Source: Thiomicrospira cyclica ALM1
GTDB taxonomy: Bacteria > Pseudomonadota > Gammaproteobacteria > Thiomicrospirales > Thiomicrospiraceae
Reading direction: 5' to 3'
Length of the DNA stretch: 64,000 nucleotides
NCBI RefSeq assembly: GCF_000214825.1
Contig: NC_015581.1
Coordinates: 1,302,001 to 1,366,000 of the forward strand
The notes under the pieces: model-generated
Database searches by the model: none
What the model saw: the letters and a program-made list of their open reading frames with translations, nothing else
Told to the model about the DNA's origin: nothing
In this document: positions 9,100 to 18,889 of the stretch, piece by piece
Layout of the letters: each line of letters begins with the position of its first letter
Position numbering within the stretch: position 1 is the stretch's first letter
Position numbers and translations under genes: made by a program

Positions 9100-10457
9100 G
9101 ACATAATCTCCTCTGGTTGACGAGGTAACCCTTGGGTTAATACCTCCGATCCTGTCTCGGTAACTAACACATCATCCTCAATGCGAATGCCGATGCCACG
9201 CCAATGCTCTGCAACCTCGGTAGCATCTTTATCGATATAGAGCCCCGGCTCTACTGTGACCACCATTCCCGGCGCCAAAACCACGGATTGGTTATTATGC
9301 TTATACAGCCCAACATCATGCACATCCAATCCCAGCCAGTGTCCGGTGCCATGCATAAAATAAGCCTTATAAGCTTTGCTATTCACTAAATCGGCCAGAT
9401 CGCCTGACAAAATGCCTAGTTCAACCAACCCCTCGGTTATCACTTGCGCTGCTGTTTGATGCAGTGCTTCATAGGCGACACCCGGTTTTATCATCGCAAT
9501 GACTGCTTGCTGTGCGTCCAAAACCACTTGATAGAGCTGTTGTTGCGCACTAGTAAACCGCCCTGACACCGGAAAGGTGTGGCTAATATCACCGGCATAA
9601 CCCTGCCACTCAACCCCCGCATCAATTAGCACCAACTCACCTTCAGCCAAGCAGGCCTGGTTTTCAGTGTAGTGCAGAATACAAGCACGCTCACCACCGG
9701 CAACGATGGAATTAAAAGCCATTCGTTGAGCACCGGCATGACGTGCCGTGGCCTCCAATGCACTTTGAACTTGATACTCAAAAACACCGGGCCTGGTTGC
9801 CTGCATCGCAGCCAAATGGGCGGCTACTGATAGCTTTGCCGCCTGGCGCATCTGCTCAATCTCATAGGGTGCCTTGACTCGGCGCATCGAATGCAAAGTT
9901 TCATCCGCATTAATCAACCTAGTCGGCACCTGACCGCCTTGTCGAATTTTGCTTTGAGCCTGCTGTATCCAACCTGACAGGTAGTTCGCCCAATAATCTA
10001 TATGACTAAAGCTCAAATGAATTTCGTCCGCATAGGCCAGTAACGAACCCAGCATGGTATCGCGCTGATCAGACGACCAGGCCTTCTGGACGGCCAGCTT
10101 TTTCACCGCGGCTTCAACACCTAGGCGACGTCCTTGCCAACGTTCTTGCAAAGGGTCTTTAGGACGCAGCCACAACCAGGCCTGCTCCTGCGAAGAATTT
10201 AATTGCCATTGATTTTTTAACTCTTCGGGTAATTGGGCAATAACATCCGCACTAACTAACGCCAGCGTAGCTTCAGGCTCAGCAAAACCAGTTAAATACC
10301 AAAAATCACTCTGCGGGCGAAACGGATAATCGACATCGCGATTTCGAATGGTCTCATCACCGGCGTAAATTAACCAGATAGTGCGACTGGGCATAGCCGC
10401 AAACAGTTGTTGTCGCTGACCACAAGAAAACTGAGTCTGAGCGGTATCGCTGTTCAT
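9075..10457 (-). CDS. pepP: Xaa-Pro aminopeptidase (aminopeptidase P, M24B)
   Basis: A 460-residue metallopeptidase removing N-terminal residues linked to proline. An N-terminal creatinase/AMP_N domain (YPFRPQSDFWYLTGF) precedes the M24 pita-bread domain. Metal ligands appear in LIDAGVEWQGYAGDISHTFP (two Asp), HGTGHWLGLDVHDVG (His), VEPGLYI (Glu) and RIEDDVLV (Glu). The ATG at 10457 has AAAAGG upstream and avoids overlap with ygfB; a longer reading frame upstream (to 10547) is not needed. It is the second gene of the ygfB-pepP-ubiH-ubiI operon. Confidence 0.93.
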   Translation of the reverse strand: MNSDTAQTQFSCGQRQQLFAAMPSRTIWLIYAGDETIRNRDVDYPFRPQSDFWYLTGFAEPEATLALVSADVIAQLPEELKNQWQLNSSQEQAWLWLRPKDPLQERWQGRRLGVEAAVKKLAVQKAWSSDQRDTMLGSLLAYADEIHLSFSHIDYWANYLSGWIQQAQSKIRQGGQVPTRLINADETLHSMRRVKAPYEIEQMRQAAKLSVAAHLAAMQATRPGVFEYQVQSALEATARHAGAQRMAFNSIVAGGERACILHYTENQACLAEGELVLIDAGVEWQGYAGDISHTFPVSGRFTSAQQQLYQVVLDAQQAVIAMIKPGVAYEALHQTAAQVITEGLVELGILSGDLADLVNSKAYKAYFMHGTGHWLGLDVHDVGLYKHNNQSVVLAPGMVVTVEPGLYIDKDATEVAEHWRGIGIRIEDDVLVTETGSEVLTQGLPRQPEEIMSWMQQHRV

Positions 10458-10473
10458 ATAAACCTTTTCTCGA

Positions 10474-11046
10474 TTAATGAAGGGTAACCACCGACTCACT
10501 CGCGACCTTCGTGGGGGCTTTGGTCGCCATAGGATGCAATTGGTCATAAAACATCATCGCAGCTAAACGCGCAAACTCATACAACTGCATATATTGCTCT
10601 TCGGCCATATCATCAACATTTTCAGGCGGCTCAACCATCGCGAGCTCACTTAAATCCTGAATCAACTCGGTAAGCTCTTGATTTAATTCGGGCAACTGAC
10701 CCAAGCCTAAGCCATGCAATACGCCCTCAGCCCAAAGCGCAAGGTGATTAACTCGTTGTGACAAGGTGCTGGTATCGTCAGGTAAAAACAATTCCAACTC
10801 AAGGGTATCACTATTTAAACCCAACAATGTATGCTCATAAAGCTGATGTAAGTCTTGTAACCAACGCTCTTTTATTTTTGTAATGCCCGCTTCGACTAAA
10901 AACTGCTTTAACCACTGAGCTTCCGTTAAACTGGTATCGGCACAAAGCTGACCAATCATCAACCCCTGCACAAATGCCGGTGACTCCAATTGCGAAATTG
11001 AGGCAATCCACTCATTGTAGTGTTCAAAATCTAACTTTGTACTCAT
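10474..11046 (-). CDS. ygfB: UPF0149 family protein YgfB
   Basis: A 190-residue protein of the YgfB/UPF0149 (YecA-like) family: all-helical, acidic, with the motifs FVQGLMIGQLC and WAEGVLHGLGLGQL. In E. coli and pseudomonads it lies upstream of pepP-ubiH, as here. In Pseudomonas YgfB has been linked to beta-lactamase regulation, but no general biochemical role is established. It is divergent from zapA across about 130 bp. Confidence 0.9.
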   Translation of the reverse strand: MSTKLDFEHYNEWIASISQLESPAFVQGLMIGQLCADTSLTEAQWLKQFLVEAGITKIKERWLQDLHQLYEHTLLGLNSDTLELELFLPDDTSTLSQRVNHLALWAEGVLHGLGLGQLPELNQELTELIQDLSELAMVEPPENVDDMAEEQYMQLYEFARLAAMMFYDQLHPMATKAPTKVASESVVTLH

Positions 11047-11058
11047 TGAATTAACGTC

Positions 11059-11086
11059 TTTTGTTACAATTGTTAAGGTCTATAAT
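11059..11086 (+). promoter_or_regulatory. candidate promoter for zapA
   Basis: A perfect TATAAT (11081-11086) with a weak -35, TTTTGT (11059-11064), at 16-bp spacing. It would give a leader of about 80 nt before zapA, in the zapA/ygfB divergent gap. Confidence 0.45.
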
Positions 11087-11174
11087 AATAGCATAGCTCA
11101 TGATGAGGTTAAGCCATTGTTAATTGATTGTGACTTGATACGATTTTGCGATTTTACTAGACCAGGTTGGAACT

Positions 11175-11480
11175 ATGACCCATGTAACACTCACATTACT
11201 TAACCATCATTTTGACGTGCCTTGCACCGAAGAGGATCGCCCAACTCTAATACAAGCGGCTACGCTACTTGAGGATAAGTTAGACCAAGTGCCCCACTTA
11301 AAAGGTGAAAATAAAGTGCTGATGGTCGCACTCAACTTATGTTACGACTACATTCGATTACGTCAGGATACCCTAAACTATTCAAACCACCTTGAAGAAC
11401 AGCTTGAAGCACTGATGACTGCCGTGATGCAACAGGATTCCACGGCCGCAACTGACACAAACCCACCTGAAAACCCTTAA
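11175..11480 (+). CDS. zapA: cell division protein ZapA
   Basis: A 101-residue FtsZ-ring stabiliser. The N-terminal beta part (VTLTLLNHHFDVPC) is followed by a helix with EEDRPTLIQAATLLEDKL and a C-terminal coiled coil (about 55-90, containing VALNLCYDYIRLR), the usual ZapA layout and length. ZapA bundles FtsZ protofilaments at the division site. Position opposite ygfB is conserved. In E. coli zapA leads into 6S RNA and fau; here tamA and tamB lie between. Confidence 0.9.
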   Translation: MTHVTLTLLNHHFDVPCTEEDRPTLIQAATLLEDKLDQVPHLKGENKVLMVALNLCYDYIRLRQDTLNYSNHLEEQLEALMTAVMQQDSTAATDTNPPENP

Positions 11481-11493
11481 CCAAGGTTCACTC

Positions 11494-13278
11494 GTGACGA
11501 GTCATTGGCAAACTCTCCCTTACCTCTATTGGCGCGCCACAATCGCGCTGTTTGTGATGCTATTGACACTAAATATAATTCAGCCTGTGCAAGCGAGCCC
11601 TGTTCTTGATTTGCAAATCCGCTTCACCGATGCGCCTAATCCTGATATAGAACGACGGTTACTACAAGAGCTACGGTTAGGTCTTTTAACCCATGACCAA
11701 TTTCCGGCTCAAACGGATTTTCTATTCAACCGCACAGAACAAGAAATCCTGCAGATACTTCGCGGATTAGGTTATTACCAAGCTCGTGTTGAGCCATCAC
11801 TCAGTCGCTCCGATACCCGCACCCGAGCACGAATCACTATTACTCTTGGCGAACCCGTTCGTATTCGTGACTATCAACTCCGAATTCGTGGTGATGGGCG
11901 CCGTCTGACTGTATGGCGAGAATACCGACAATTTAACCAACGCCTTACCGAGGGCGAAATTTTTCGCCACGACCATTACATTAACACCCTAAACGATCTG
12001 CGAACCCTTGCACATAACAATGGTTTTCTAGACGCTCAATTTATCCAAAGAGAGTTCAAAGTTAACCCCCATACTGGAGAGGTCTTTATAACGATTGAAC
12101 TGGATACCGGCACGGCCTATCAGTTCGGAACAGTTTCATTTAAAGGGAGTGACCAACTAAACGAAGATTTTTTGATGAGCTATGTAGAATTCGAAGTTGG
12201 ACAACAGTTCGAACAAGCGCCGCTAACAGAACTTCAAACGCAATTAGTTGGCAGTCAATATTTTGGTATGGTGAGAATTAACCCAGATTTTGATCGCATT
12301 GTTGACCGCCAGATTCCCATTGATATTGAAGTAGAAGATAACTTAAAGCATCGCTATACCATTGGGGTTGGCTATGGAACAGATACCGGTGCACGAGTGA
12401 CGTTCGGCTTTCAAAATCGCTTACTGAATCGGCGCGGCCACAACTATGAAATTGAAAGTACATTGGGTCAACAGCTACAAAATGCGACTTTTCGTTACCG
12501 CCTACCCGGTAAACGCCCTGCTATTCAATATTGGAATATCAACCTAGGGGTTGATGCCACACAATCTGCCAACCTGAAACGTAGCCGCAGCCTGGTATCC
12601 CCGGAATATATTTATCAAGTTACACCGAAATTTAGAGTGAATCCTTTTCTCTCTCTTGAAACCGAAAACTTTAATTACAGCAATCAAGATAACGAAGTTA
12701 TTCAATCGTTACTAGGTGGCTTGAACTTGCAGTATCGCTGGGTTAATCAAGAGGGTTACGTTAACGCTGGTTACCGTCATAGCGCCAGCTTTCGATTTAG
12801 TAGTGATCAATTTTTGTCCAATGCCGACTTCCAACAAATTGAACTTGGCAGTCGCGGTATTTATTCGCCACTGGCCTTTCTGCGTTTACATGGTCGCATC
12901 CAAGCCGCCTATACCTTTAGCGATGACCTACGCAAAATCCCAGCGACCTATCGCTACCTTCTGGGCGGCGAGTCGCTACGAGGCTATGGCTTTGAAAGCA
13001 TCGGCATTCAAACAGAGCGAGGTTTGGAAGGCGGTGCCAATATGGTACAGGGGTCACTAGAAGCCGATTACCGCTTCTCACGCTGGTTGGGAACCGGCAT
13101 TTTTGTGGATGCCGGCCAAGTATATGAAGATGTGCCCAATGATCAATATCTAGTCGGCACTGGCTTTGGTATTCGGGGGTTTACCCCGATTGGTACGGCA
13201 AAACTTGATATCGCATGGCCACTTACAGAACCTGAACGTGGCTATCGCATCCACTTTTCACTTGGCCTAGATTTATAA
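11494..13278 (+). CDS. tamA: outer-membrane translocation module protein TamA
   Basis: A 594-residue Omp85-superfamily protein from a GTG start 13 bp after zapA. A signal peptide (about 1-34, ending PVQASP) is followed by POTRA domains (about 35-280; EILQILRGLGYYQARVEPSL is typical) and a 16-strand barrel. The barrel holds the conserved YRYLLGGESLRGYGFESIG (VRGY-like) segment, and the chain ends in an aromatic/leucine strand (FSLGLDL). With TamB it helps insert autotransporters and other outer-membrane proteins and supports lipid transport. tamB follows after 10 bp, which confirms the call over BamA. Confidence 0.92.
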   Translation: MTSHWQTLPYLYWRATIALFVMLLTLNIIQPVQASPVLDLQIRFTDAPNPDIERRLLQELRLGLLTHDQFPAQTDFLFNRTEQEILQILRGLGYYQARVEPSLSRSDTRTRARITITLGEPVRIRDYQLRIRGDGRRLTVWREYRQFNQRLTEGEIFRHDHYINTLNDLRTLAHNNGFLDAQFIQREFKVNPHTGEVFITIELDTGTAYQFGTVSFKGSDQLNEDFLMSYVEFEVGQQFEQAPLTELQTQLVGSQYFGMVRINPDFDRIVDRQIPIDIEVEDNLKHRYTIGVGYGTDTGARVTFGFQNRLLNRRGHNYEIESTLGQQLQNATFRYRLPGKRPAIQYWNINLGVDATQSANLKRSRSLVSPEYIYQVTPKFRVNPFLSLETENFNYSNQDNEVIQSLLGGLNLQYRWVNQEGYVNAGYRHSASFRFSSDQFLSNADFQQIELGSRGIYSPLAFLRLHGRIQAAYTFSDDLRKIPATYRYLLGGESLRGYGFESIGIQTERGLEGGANMVQGSLEADYRFSRWLGTGIFVDAGQVYEDVPNDQYLVGTGFGIRGFTPIGTAKLDIAWPLTEPERGYRIHFSLGLDL

Positions 13279-13288
13279 AGATGGTGTT

Positions 13289-16200
13289 ATGCTGCTAAAA
13301 TTTAAAAAACACTTCTTACGGCTAATTCTAAAAACGACCAGTGCGTTAGCGTCCATAGTTTTGTTACTCCTTGGCGTCACCAGCCTAGCGGGATTATGGG
13401 TGATTTCTCATCCCAGCGCCCCTCAAACACTTTATAATTGGGCGAGCACATCTCCCTTAACCGCTGACTACTGGCCAGATGGTTTCGCGATTGGCGCTCT
13501 GAAAGGCCCACTTTATCAAGAACTCACCCTTCAAGATCTTTACCTCCCCATACAAGATGCTTCCGGTGCAGATCTCAATGAACTGACTATTGAAGAGCTG
13601 CGATTATCATGGCTTCTTCACCGACTTTTCTTGCAAGAAGTGACTATTAAAAATCTCGATATTATTCGCCCTCAACTTCGCATAACGAACACCAATAAAC
13701 CGGAAGAAAAAACGACACCACTGGACTGGGCAAGTCTAAAAGACTTGAGCTTTGATACGGCTGACCTGCATCAAATATTCACCCCTATTACTGCCCTTGG
13801 ATGGTCGATTAATCTGCAACAGCTTACTCTTGTCGACCTGCAACTAGAACAAGCAGGCCAGAGTCTTGATATTAGCCAGGCACAGGTCGGTTTGCGATGG
13901 CAGCAACAACAGCTGATACTTGATCAATTGGACATTGAGGCCTTTAACACCAAGGTGGAATTGACGGGTTCATTGCACATTCATAGTCTCCAACATACAA
14001 ACATTAGCTGGCAAGGCGCGATTCATCAGTGGGATGGATTTTCGGGCTTACCTACTAACCTGGCTAAACAACTGGCTGAACTGGATACGACCCTGCCGGC
14101 TATGACATTTAATGGGCACCTTAATCTACATGAGGACCAGCTGAGTATCCATTTGGACTTGTCAGGCCCCATTGATATCTCTTTACAACAAAAACTTGCG
14201 GGCAACGAACAAGCGGTCGACTGGGATACTCATATAGAACTGCGCCGATCAGATCACGATCTTCTTAGTCGCTTAAAACTCCCCCTAGCGTTGGAACACT
14301 TCCAGCTTACGAGTCAGGGTCAAGGAAGTTGGTATGCGCAGTCGCTTGAAGCACACCAACAACTGCAACTACAAATTGGACAACTACCGACGATTTCATT
14401 GCAAAACCGTATCGGCTTTCAGCCAAATGTTTATGATGAAACAGAGATGAATGCACAGCTTGCTTTTACCCTTGCAAACCACGGCACAGTGCATCAAGCT
14501 CTTATGGTTAACCTTGATAATAAAACGGGGCAATTATTGGTTAATACCAAAGGCTTCGCGCTTCCTGGCACCCAGCGTGATAACCGGCAGGCCTGGTCGC
14601 TCAGTTTAGAAACCGCCGTTCACTTACTTGACTGGGACACACGCAGCATCATTCTATCCATTCCAGAAATCAATCTTGAGGGCTTGCCTGCAACTTTCAA
14701 ATTTAGCGGTCACGCCCTAAGTCAACTTACCAACTCAAATACTTATCAACTAGACTGGCTCACAAGCGATGTGAGCTATGGAGAGGTTAAGGGAGAGTTT
14801 GATGTCATGCTGCAACTAGCCAAGGACCGCAGCCAGTTTTTGTTGGACTCTTTACGCTTTCAACTAGGTGATGCGCAACTGAATCTTACCGCCCAACTTG
14901 AAAATGATTTACATATTAATCTAAACCTAAGCGCACCAAACTTAACGACACTGCATCCTGATATTGCGGGTTCTTTGCAGGGCACAGTTCAAGTACATCA
15001 AACCGTCGATCGCACAGACTGGATTGACAGCTTGCGTAGTGCGCAACTCGATCAGAGCTGGCAGGTTAAACAGCTAGAATGGCTAAATAATCTACTAGAA
15101 GATGCCCGCCTGACCACAAGCGGATCACTCGAAAACCTGCTTACGCATGATATTAACTTTACAGTAAATAATCTGACTGATAAAAAAGCTGGCATACCAC
15201 TCCTTGAAAAAATGGAGTTTAACCGCCAAGCTGTGGATAACGAAACCCACAACCATTTACGTTTAACCCAGCCCGAGCTTAGTCTGAATATCCATCTCAA
15301 TGACAGCTGGCCCAAGCCAATCAATATTGATGCTCTGAAAGACTGGCAAACTTGGCAGAAAACCGGCATGACACCCCACTTTACCCTTGATGAACTCAGC
15401 ATCGATGCGCCCATAATCGGTACATGGCAGCTACTCGAAACAACACACGGACATTGGCAAGGGCTGGCAGAAGGTTTAACACTCAATCCGCTATGCTTAC
15501 AACAAGGCACAACGGCGACTTTCTGCATTGAGAGTGAACAACACCGCATTCGATGGCAGGGTCAGCAGTTACCATGGCAAGCCTGGTTAGCACCCTTTAA
15601 ACCGGATAATATCACCCTGTTAGGAGAATTTAATATTCAGGGTCGCTTAGACTGGCACCCGCCAATGTCTGCCCATAATCCATCAGAAAACATCGACTGG
15701 AATCTAAATAACAGCATTAACTGGCCCTACTTTTCCATCAATGTGCAAACACCTGAGGTAGCGCTGCCTTTAACTGTATTGAATTGGCGCAATGAACTAG
15801 GTGTCACGCCCAATCAACTGCATCTAATCAGTCGCGCACAGCTTAATCAACAAGGCGAACTTGATACCGAGATTAAGCTGTCAAAATTAGCAACGGATTC
15901 TTGGAACGACGCCAAAATTGACGGACAATTTCTATTAAACATTGTGGATTTATATCTTGCTGAAGACTGGCAAAACTTACTTACCATCCATCAGCAACGT
16001 CTCAAACTGAGCGGTGCACTATCGGGTAACGTTTCGGCACCTGACATACAAGGTCACCTTGATTTGGCACTTGGTTTTGACCTGCCGTTGCTTGGGCTTG
16101 CTGACCAACGCGTTGAAATCACCAGCACTGTTAACTATCCTATATCAGCAGCAGCGCCCCTAACCCTTAATGGTCGCTGGTTACAACCTCAAGACAATCA

Positions 16201-17239
16201 AGTAGACCTTAGTATTTCTTACGATCCAAGTCTTTTGACGCCAGCTGATACCGACCTTGACAATACGACAACAACCCCCATTTTTATTCGGGTTGACAGT
16301 GAAAATGTACAATTGCTCAACACCTCACTAGGCGATATCAATAGTCAAATAGGTATTCAAATCAATTACCATCCCGACGCAATTCAAGTGCTTGGAGGCA
16401 TAAAGCTACAAAACACTCAGCTCAATCTAGCGCTTGTAACAGGGCAGTCGCGAACGCCTATTAGTGGCGACGAAGTGTTACTTGATGCCCAAGGACAGCC
16501 GGTAATTATTGAAGAAACAGGCCTGCCACTGTTTTTAGATTTCACAGTAGGATTTGGGGAAGATGTGCAAATTAGAGGTCTGGATGCACGTATATGGTTA
16601 GGTGGCGAGATAAACCTAGTTCAGACCCCTCAACGCCCAGAAATCCAAGGTTTTGGAAAGGTGCATATCGAACGCGGTCATTTAAATATCGATCGCAGAA
16701 ATCGTGTAGAAATTGATCGTTCCAGTTTTAATTTTAATGGACCGCTTGATAATCCACGCCTTGACGTAAGTCTTTTCCGGGTTGTTGACCAAACCACAGC
16801 TCGCCTCAATATTACAGGCCAAGCTACTCGACCACAGTTTGTGTTTTACGCTACGCCCACTCAGTCGCAAGCCAGAACTATCAATATGTTAATTTTTGGC
16901 CGAGCCGGCGATTTACAAAACGAGCCAAACTATGAATCCCAAATGCTGACTGCGCTTTACAAGCTAGGTTTGCAAAATAACTTACCGATACTGAGCGACT
17001 TAACGCAAACACTGGGTATTGAAGACATTTATTTTGATGTCCAAGACCGAGAAGTTAACAACCTAATGTTGGGACGGGCTATTAATGAACAAATCTACAT
17101 CAATTATGCCCACAACCTATCGGGCGTAGGTCAAAGTGCGGTGCAAGTCTTTTTTAACCTAACACCCAACTGGCTAATTAAAAGCGAAAGTGGTGAAAAC
17201 AGTAATGCGATAGACTTAATTTACCGTTTAGAGCGCTAA
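13289..17239 (+). CDS. tamB: translocation and assembly module protein TamB
   Basis: A 1316-residue protein with an N-terminal signal anchor (about residues 18-38, ALASIVLLLLGVTSLAGLWV), a very long beta-strand-rich region of the AsmA/VPS13-like bridge type, and the C-terminal TamB (DUF490) domain from about residue 1000. It ends DLIYRLER; a terminal aromatic/basic strand is usual for docking to TamA. The protein spans the periplasm and is thought to carry phospholipids or assist outer-membrane protein insertion. Length is close to E. coli TamB (1259). Confidence 0.93.
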   Translation: MLLKFKKHFLRLILKTTSALASIVLLLLGVTSLAGLWVISHPSAPQTLYNWASTSPLTADYWPDGFAIGALKGPLYQELTLQDLYLPIQDASGADLNELTIEELRLSWLLHRLFLQEVTIKNLDIIRPQLRITNTNKPEEKTTPLDWASLKDLSFDTADLHQIFTPITALGWSINLQQLTLVDLQLEQAGQSLDISQAQVGLRWQQQQLILDQLDIEAFNTKVELTGSLHIHSLQHTNISWQGAIHQWDGFSGLPTNLAKQLAELDTTLPAMTFNGHLNLHEDQLSIHLDLSGPIDISLQQKLAGNEQAVDWDTHIELRRSDHDLLSRLKLPLALEHFQLTSQGQGSWYAQSLEAHQQLQLQIGQLPTISLQNRIGFQPNVYDETEMNAQLAFTLANHGTVHQALMVNLDNKTGQLLVNTKGFALPGTQRDNRQAWSLSLETAVHLLDWDTRSIILSIPEINLEGLPATFKFSGHALSQLTNSNTYQLDWLTSDVSYGEVKGEFDVMLQLAKDRSQFLLDSLRFQLGDAQLNLTAQLENDLHINLNLSAPNLTTLHPDIAGSLQGTVQVHQTVDRTDWIDSLRSAQLDQSWQVKQLEWLNNLLEDARLTTSGSLENLLTHDINFTVNNLTDKKAGIPLLEKMEFNRQAVDNETHNHLRLTQPELSLNIHLNDSWPKPINIDALKDWQTWQKTGMTPHFTLDELSIDAPIIGTWQLLETTHGHWQGLAEGLTLNPLCLQQGTTATFCIESEQHRIRWQGQQLPWQAWLAPFKPDNITLLGEFNIQGRLDWHPPMSAHNPSENIDWNLNNSINWPYFSINVQTPEVALPLTVLNWRNELGVTPNQLHLISRAQLNQQGELDTEIKLSKLATDSWNDAKIDGQFLLNIVDLYLAEDWQNLLTIHQQRLKLSGALSGNVSAPDIQGHLDLALGFDLPLLGLADQRVEITSTVNYPISAAAPLTLNGRWLQPQDNQVDLSISYDPSLLTPADTDLDNTTTTPIFIRVDSENVQLLNTSLGDINSQIGIQINYHPDAIQVLGGIKLQNTQLNLALVTGQSRTPISGDEVLLDAQGQPVIIEETGLPLFLDFTVGFGEDVQIRGLDARIWLGGEINLVQTPQRPEIQGFGKVHIERGHLNIDRRNRVEIDRSSFNFNGPLDNPRLDVSLFRVVDQTTARLNITGQATRPQFVFYATPTQSQARTINMLIFGRAGDLQNEPNYESQMLTALYKLGLQNNLPILSDLTQTLGIEDIYFDVQDREVNNLMLGRAINEQIYINYAHNLSGVGQSAVQVFFNLTPNWLIKSESGENSNAIDLIYRLER

Positions 17240-17275
17240 CCCCCTCTCTGTGATTAAACCTTATGCCGAGGGGGT
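17239..17275. terminator. inverted repeat between convergent tamB and fau
   Basis: ACCCCCTC (17239-17246) pairs with GAGGGGGT (17268-17275) around a 21-nt loop, overlapping both stop regions. No U-tract follows on either strand, so terminator function is uncertain. Confidence 0.3.
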
Positions 17276-17887
17276 AAAAATGTGCAGCCCATCCTCTGTA
17301 ACACAGGCATCTAAAGCTACATCCCAGGGCTCTGGTTGAATAGGATCTACCTGCTGTAAACTGTGCGCCCAGCCGAGCAACCAAGGGCGCTGTTCTATTG
17401 GTAAATTGACCAGGCCTGCCAATAGACGATCATAAAAACCGCCCCCCATCCCTAGGCGATTTCCGTGCTGATCAAATGCCACTAGAGGCATCAACACACA
17501 GCTAACTTCTTCAATCGCAACACGAACTTGCACCTCATTTAAACAAGGCTCTAGGATACCCCACTGATTAGGTTGCAAGCTGGAATGCCCATCCCATAAT
17601 ACACAATGCATCTCACCTGGCTCTTCACCCATTACGGGTAAAGCTAATTGCCAATTTGGTTGTGCTGCGACCCAATTAAGAAGCTCCGTTGTTGCCAGCT
17701 CACCATCGTTTGCTATAAACCCCAAAAAAATGGCTTTTTTGTCAGAGTTTGCGCGTGGCGATAACCAAGGCCAATAGATTTTAAAATGCTGAAATGCCTG
17801 CAGGAAGTGCTGTCGTTGGTCATCGGGCGATAATTGCTGACGTAACTGACGAATTGACTGACGATGTTGCGAAGAGGTTAGATTCAT
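17261..17887 (-). CDS. fau: 5-formyltetrahydrofolate cyclo-ligase
   Basis: A 208-residue enzyme converting 5-formyl-THF and ATP to 5,10-methenyl-THF. The signature GMGGGFYDRLLAG (ATP/Mg loop) and VDPIQPEPWDVALDACVTEDG at the C-terminus are typical of the YgfA/MTHFS family. It lies directly downstream of the 6S RNA gene on the same strand, the same ssrS-fau (ygfA) arrangement as in E. coli, so the two are probably co-transcribed. Confidence 0.93.
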   Translation of the reverse strand: MNLTSSQHRQSIRQLRQQLSPDDQRQHFLQAFQHFKIYWPWLSPRANSDKKAIFLGFIANDGELATTELLNWVAAQPNWQLALPVMGEEPGEMHCVLWDGHSSLQPNQWGILEPCLNEVQVRVAIEEVSCVLMPLVAFDQHGNRLGMGGGFYDRLLAGLVNLPIEQRPWLLGWAHSLQQVDPIQPEPWDVALDACVTEDGLHIFTPSA

Positions 17888-17907
17888 GATTAACCATAGC
17901 AGTAATA

Positions 17908-18071
17908 GAAGTGAAATGGGGCTGCGGTCCCTGAACCCGGAGGTTCAAGGTGGCGGCCTTCTCTATAAGTTTAGGCTCCTCGGACATAAGCGAGGTGCTC
18001 ACCACAAATAGTTTCTGGCCCCAAAGTAGTACTTATCGGCTCGAGGGTCTCGCACCCCATTCCACAATTCC
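17908..18071 (-). ncRNA. ssrS: 6S RNA
   Basis: On the minus strand the RNA holds the hallmarks of gammaproteobacterial 6S RNA: GAGCCGATA in the 5' half, TGGTGAGCACCTCGC...TGTCCGAGGAGCCT around the apical stem, and CCGCCACCTTGAACC...GGGTTCAGGG towards the 3' end. The closing stem forms between GGAATGGGGTGCG (near 18063) and the 3' segment ending near 17913 (CGCAGCCCCATTTC). It mimics an open promoter and sequesters sigma70-RNA polymerase. Ends are approximate (a few nt). Location in front of fau matches E. coli. Confidence 0.93.
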
Positions 18072-18077
18072 AATATT

Positions 18078-18106
18078 ACCATACCTTTCCATTAAAACAC
18101 GAACAA
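18078..18106 (-). promoter_or_regulatory. promoter of the 6S RNA gene
   Basis: On the minus strand TTGTTC (18106-18101) and TATGGT (18083-18078) are 17 bp apart, placing the start near 18071, where the folded 6S RNA begins. Confidence 0.6.
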
Positions 18107-18238
18107 ACATCAGCATAATCGATTGAGTCTATTAATCCCTAGGCAATAATAAAATTTATTACAGATTAATTAGTATTTTTACTTATTTTTATTTATGATA
18201 AAGAATAAGCAATAATGCTTAACATCTGGAGATCACTC

Positions 18239-18880
18239 ATGAAAAACTTAAACCTACATTACAAACGCACACACGCTCATCAAGCTAAACACCAAGTTCT
18301 GCTCAGACAAAAGGGCTTTTCACTCATCGAAATAGCCATTGTATTAGTGATTATTGGATTATTAATCACTGGCATCATGAAAGGAACTGAGCTCATAACC
18401 AATGCCAAAATCAGCACCGCTGCAACGGATGTGAATAATTACTCGATGGCATTAGCCAGCTATGAGCAACGCTTTGGCAGCATCTTAATCGGTGCAGAGA
18501 CTAGTGGAAGATCTTGGCAAACGGATAGCGAACGCCTCCTCAACGAACTCAGTGACACGGGCTTCATAAACCCAAAATCTCAACACAGTTTAGGGGGGCC
18601 TATCTATTTGGTTAAAAACGGTACCCTCTCTGGCAGTCCAAGAGGGACTCTGGGTTCCGCTGATTTAGCTAGCAACGGATCAAATCATTTCAACTGGGCA
18701 CTCTGCTATGGCGAAATAACGGACGATAGTCATATTAACCACCTTATTCGTTTAATTGATGGTAATGAAAGCCTGACCACTGGACGCGCTCGCCTTGTTC
18801 ATAACACCACTTTGTTATCCAGTAGCACAGCTGACTTTTCACCCGACAATGATCATCGTACGGTTTGTTTTGACATCTAA
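18239..18880 (+). CDS. type IV pilin-like prepilin
   Basis: A 213-residue prepilin. The ATG at 18239 has GGAG eight bases upstream and is preferred over the in-frame ATG at 18215. The class III signal is RQKG^FSLIEIAIVLVIIGLL: cleavage after Gly26 would leave N-terminal Phe and Glu at +5, followed by the hydrophobic assembly helix. The 26-residue leader is long. Two cysteines near the C-terminus (CYGE and VCFDI) may form a D-region disulfide. It is convergent with the Msh-type operon (10-bp gap) and is the only pilin here, so it is the likely substrate of that machine. Confidence 0.85.
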   Translation: MKNLNLHYKRTHAHQAKHQVLLRQKGFSLIEIAIVLVIIGLLITGIMKGTELITNAKISTAATDVNNYSMALASYEQRFGSILIGAETSGRSWQTDSERLLNELSDTGFINPKSQHSLGGPIYLVKNGTLSGSPRGTLGSADLASNGSNHFNWALCYGEITDDSHINHLIRLIDGNESLTTGRARLVHNTTLLSSSTADFSPDNDHRTVCFDI

Positions 18881-18889
18881 ACCGATAAC

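Noticed and set aside
17820-18005. 61-codon open frame on the minus strand across 17820-18005
   Set aside because: It lies across the 6S RNA, whose conserved sequence and closing stem explain the region.
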